Origin: Holophaga sp.
GTDB taxonomy: Bacteria; Acidobacteriota; Holophagae; Holophagales; Holophagaceae
DNA: 6,032 bases
Reading direction: 5' to 3'
Assembly (NCBI GenBank): GCA_031292735.1
Contig: JARLGP010000259.1
Span: forward strand, 1-6,032
Positions 5,851 to 6,032 of this stretch are shown here, piece by piece; position 1 is the stretch's first letter; each line of letters opens with the position of its first letter. Both the position numbers and the translations under genes were made by a program. The notes below the pieces were generated by a model. That model was not told the DNA's origin. It saw only the letters and a program-made list of their open reading frames with translations, and searched no databases.

Positions 5851-5869
5851 GGAATCTCCATGGAATCTC
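5851..5869. repeat. Two 8-bp direct repeats, 11 bp apart, in the hpdB-hpdC gap
   Basis: GGAATCTC occurs at 5851-5858 and again at 5862-5869, with CAT between. It looks like a small tandem duplication. One copy carries the hpdC ribosome binding site, and the duplication also creates the spare in-frame ATG at 5861. Confidence 0.6.
5856..5859 (-). promoter_or_regulatory. Ribosome binding site deciding the hpdC start
   Basis: GGAG on the minus strand, 9 nt before ATG 5846. It overlaps the alternative start codon at 5861-5859, which itself has no purine-rich site before it. Confidence 0.6.
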
Positions 5870-5887
5870 AGAGGTTGGGAAAGCGCA

Positions 5888-6032
5888 TCAGACGTCGTAC
5901 TCGGTGCGGTAGATGACCTCGTCCTGGATGGGCTTGCCGATCTCGCACCAGTACTGGGTGAAGCCGGCCACGCGGACCATCAGGTCGCGGTAGGCCTCGG
6001 GCTTCGCCTGGGCCTTGCGGAGATCCTTGGAA
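5888..6032 (-). CDS. hpdB: Glycyl radical enzyme, C-terminal end; arylacetate (4-hydroxyphenylacetate) decarboxylase large subunit
   Basis: Only the last 47 residues and the stop (TGA, 5890-5888) are in the window. They contain the glycyl radical loop [10 protein letters not shown], with the radical-bearing glycine encoded at 5963-5965, followed by the conserved C-terminal [13 protein letters not shown]. This RVxGF/Y...QDE(I/V)I.RT ending is found in glycyl radical enzymes of the pyruvate formate-lyase superfamily. The following genes, an HpdC-type small subunit and an HpdA-type activase in the order B-C-A, identify it as the large subunit of an arylacetate decarboxylase, most likely 4-hydroxyphenylacetate decarboxylase. 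That enzyme uses a thiyl radical and a nearby glutamate to release CO2 and p-cresol in the cytoplasm. These deciding residues lie outside the window, so substrate assignment rests on the neighbours. Oxygen would cleave the protein at the radical glycine. Confidence 0.85.
   Translation of the reverse strand, partial: SKDLRKAQAKPEAYRDLMVRVAGFTQYWCEIGKPIQDEVIYRTEYDV

Noticed and set aside
1..6032. tRNA, rRNA, CRISPR array, insertion sequence or phage attachment site
   Set aside because: No cloverleaf, spaced repeat array, transposase or terminal inverted repeats were seen on either strand.

Overview
This is a GC-rich bacterial window with two unrelated gene blocks and a regulator gene between them. 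Dense GCC/CTG/GGC codon use, tight gene overlaps and oxygen-sensitive enzymes point to an anaerobic or facultatively anaerobic bacterium. A Desulfovibrio-like deltaproteobacterium or an anaerobic acidobacterium would fit, but no ribosomal or phylogenetic marker is present, so the lineage is a guess.

Block 1 (plus strand, about 1-1876) is a tightly packed three-gene unit. It holds the C-terminal end of a TPR-repeat protein, a DUF4125-family protein (378-950) and a DUF4037-family protein (947-1876). The junctions overlap by 8 nt and 4 nt, which suggests translational coupling. The DUF4037 protein has a recognisable nucleotidyltransferase-type signature (Gly-Ser, then Asp-x-Asp). The function of this module is unknown and it is the least understood part of the window.

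A separate plus-strand gene (1975-2763) encodes an IclR-family regulator close to the KdgR type. A 192-bp gap follows, carrying a perfect 12-bp hairpin between convergent genes.

Block 2 (minus strand, 6032 down to 2956) reads, in transcription order: the C-terminus of a glycyl radical enzyme with its RVAGF radical loop, an 86-residue iron-sulfur small subunit, a radical-SAM activating enzyme with two ferredoxin-like cluster motifs, and an MFS transporter. The order large subunit, small subunit, activase, and the near-complete set of family residues, match the hpdBCA system of 4-hydroxyphenylacetate decarboxylase. That enzyme makes p-cresol from the tyrosine fermentation product 4-hydroxyphenylacetate. 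The MFS protein is the likely carrier for the arylacetate substrate.

Proposed working: the transporter brings in an arylacetate anion, HpdA installs the glycyl radical on HpdB, and HpdBC decarboxylates the substrate, consuming a cytoplasmic proton and releasing a neutral phenol such as p-cresol. Substrate identity is inferred, because the catalytic Cys/Glu region of HpdB lies outside the window. The IclR protein could control the neighbouring operon, but nothing in the sequence proves it.
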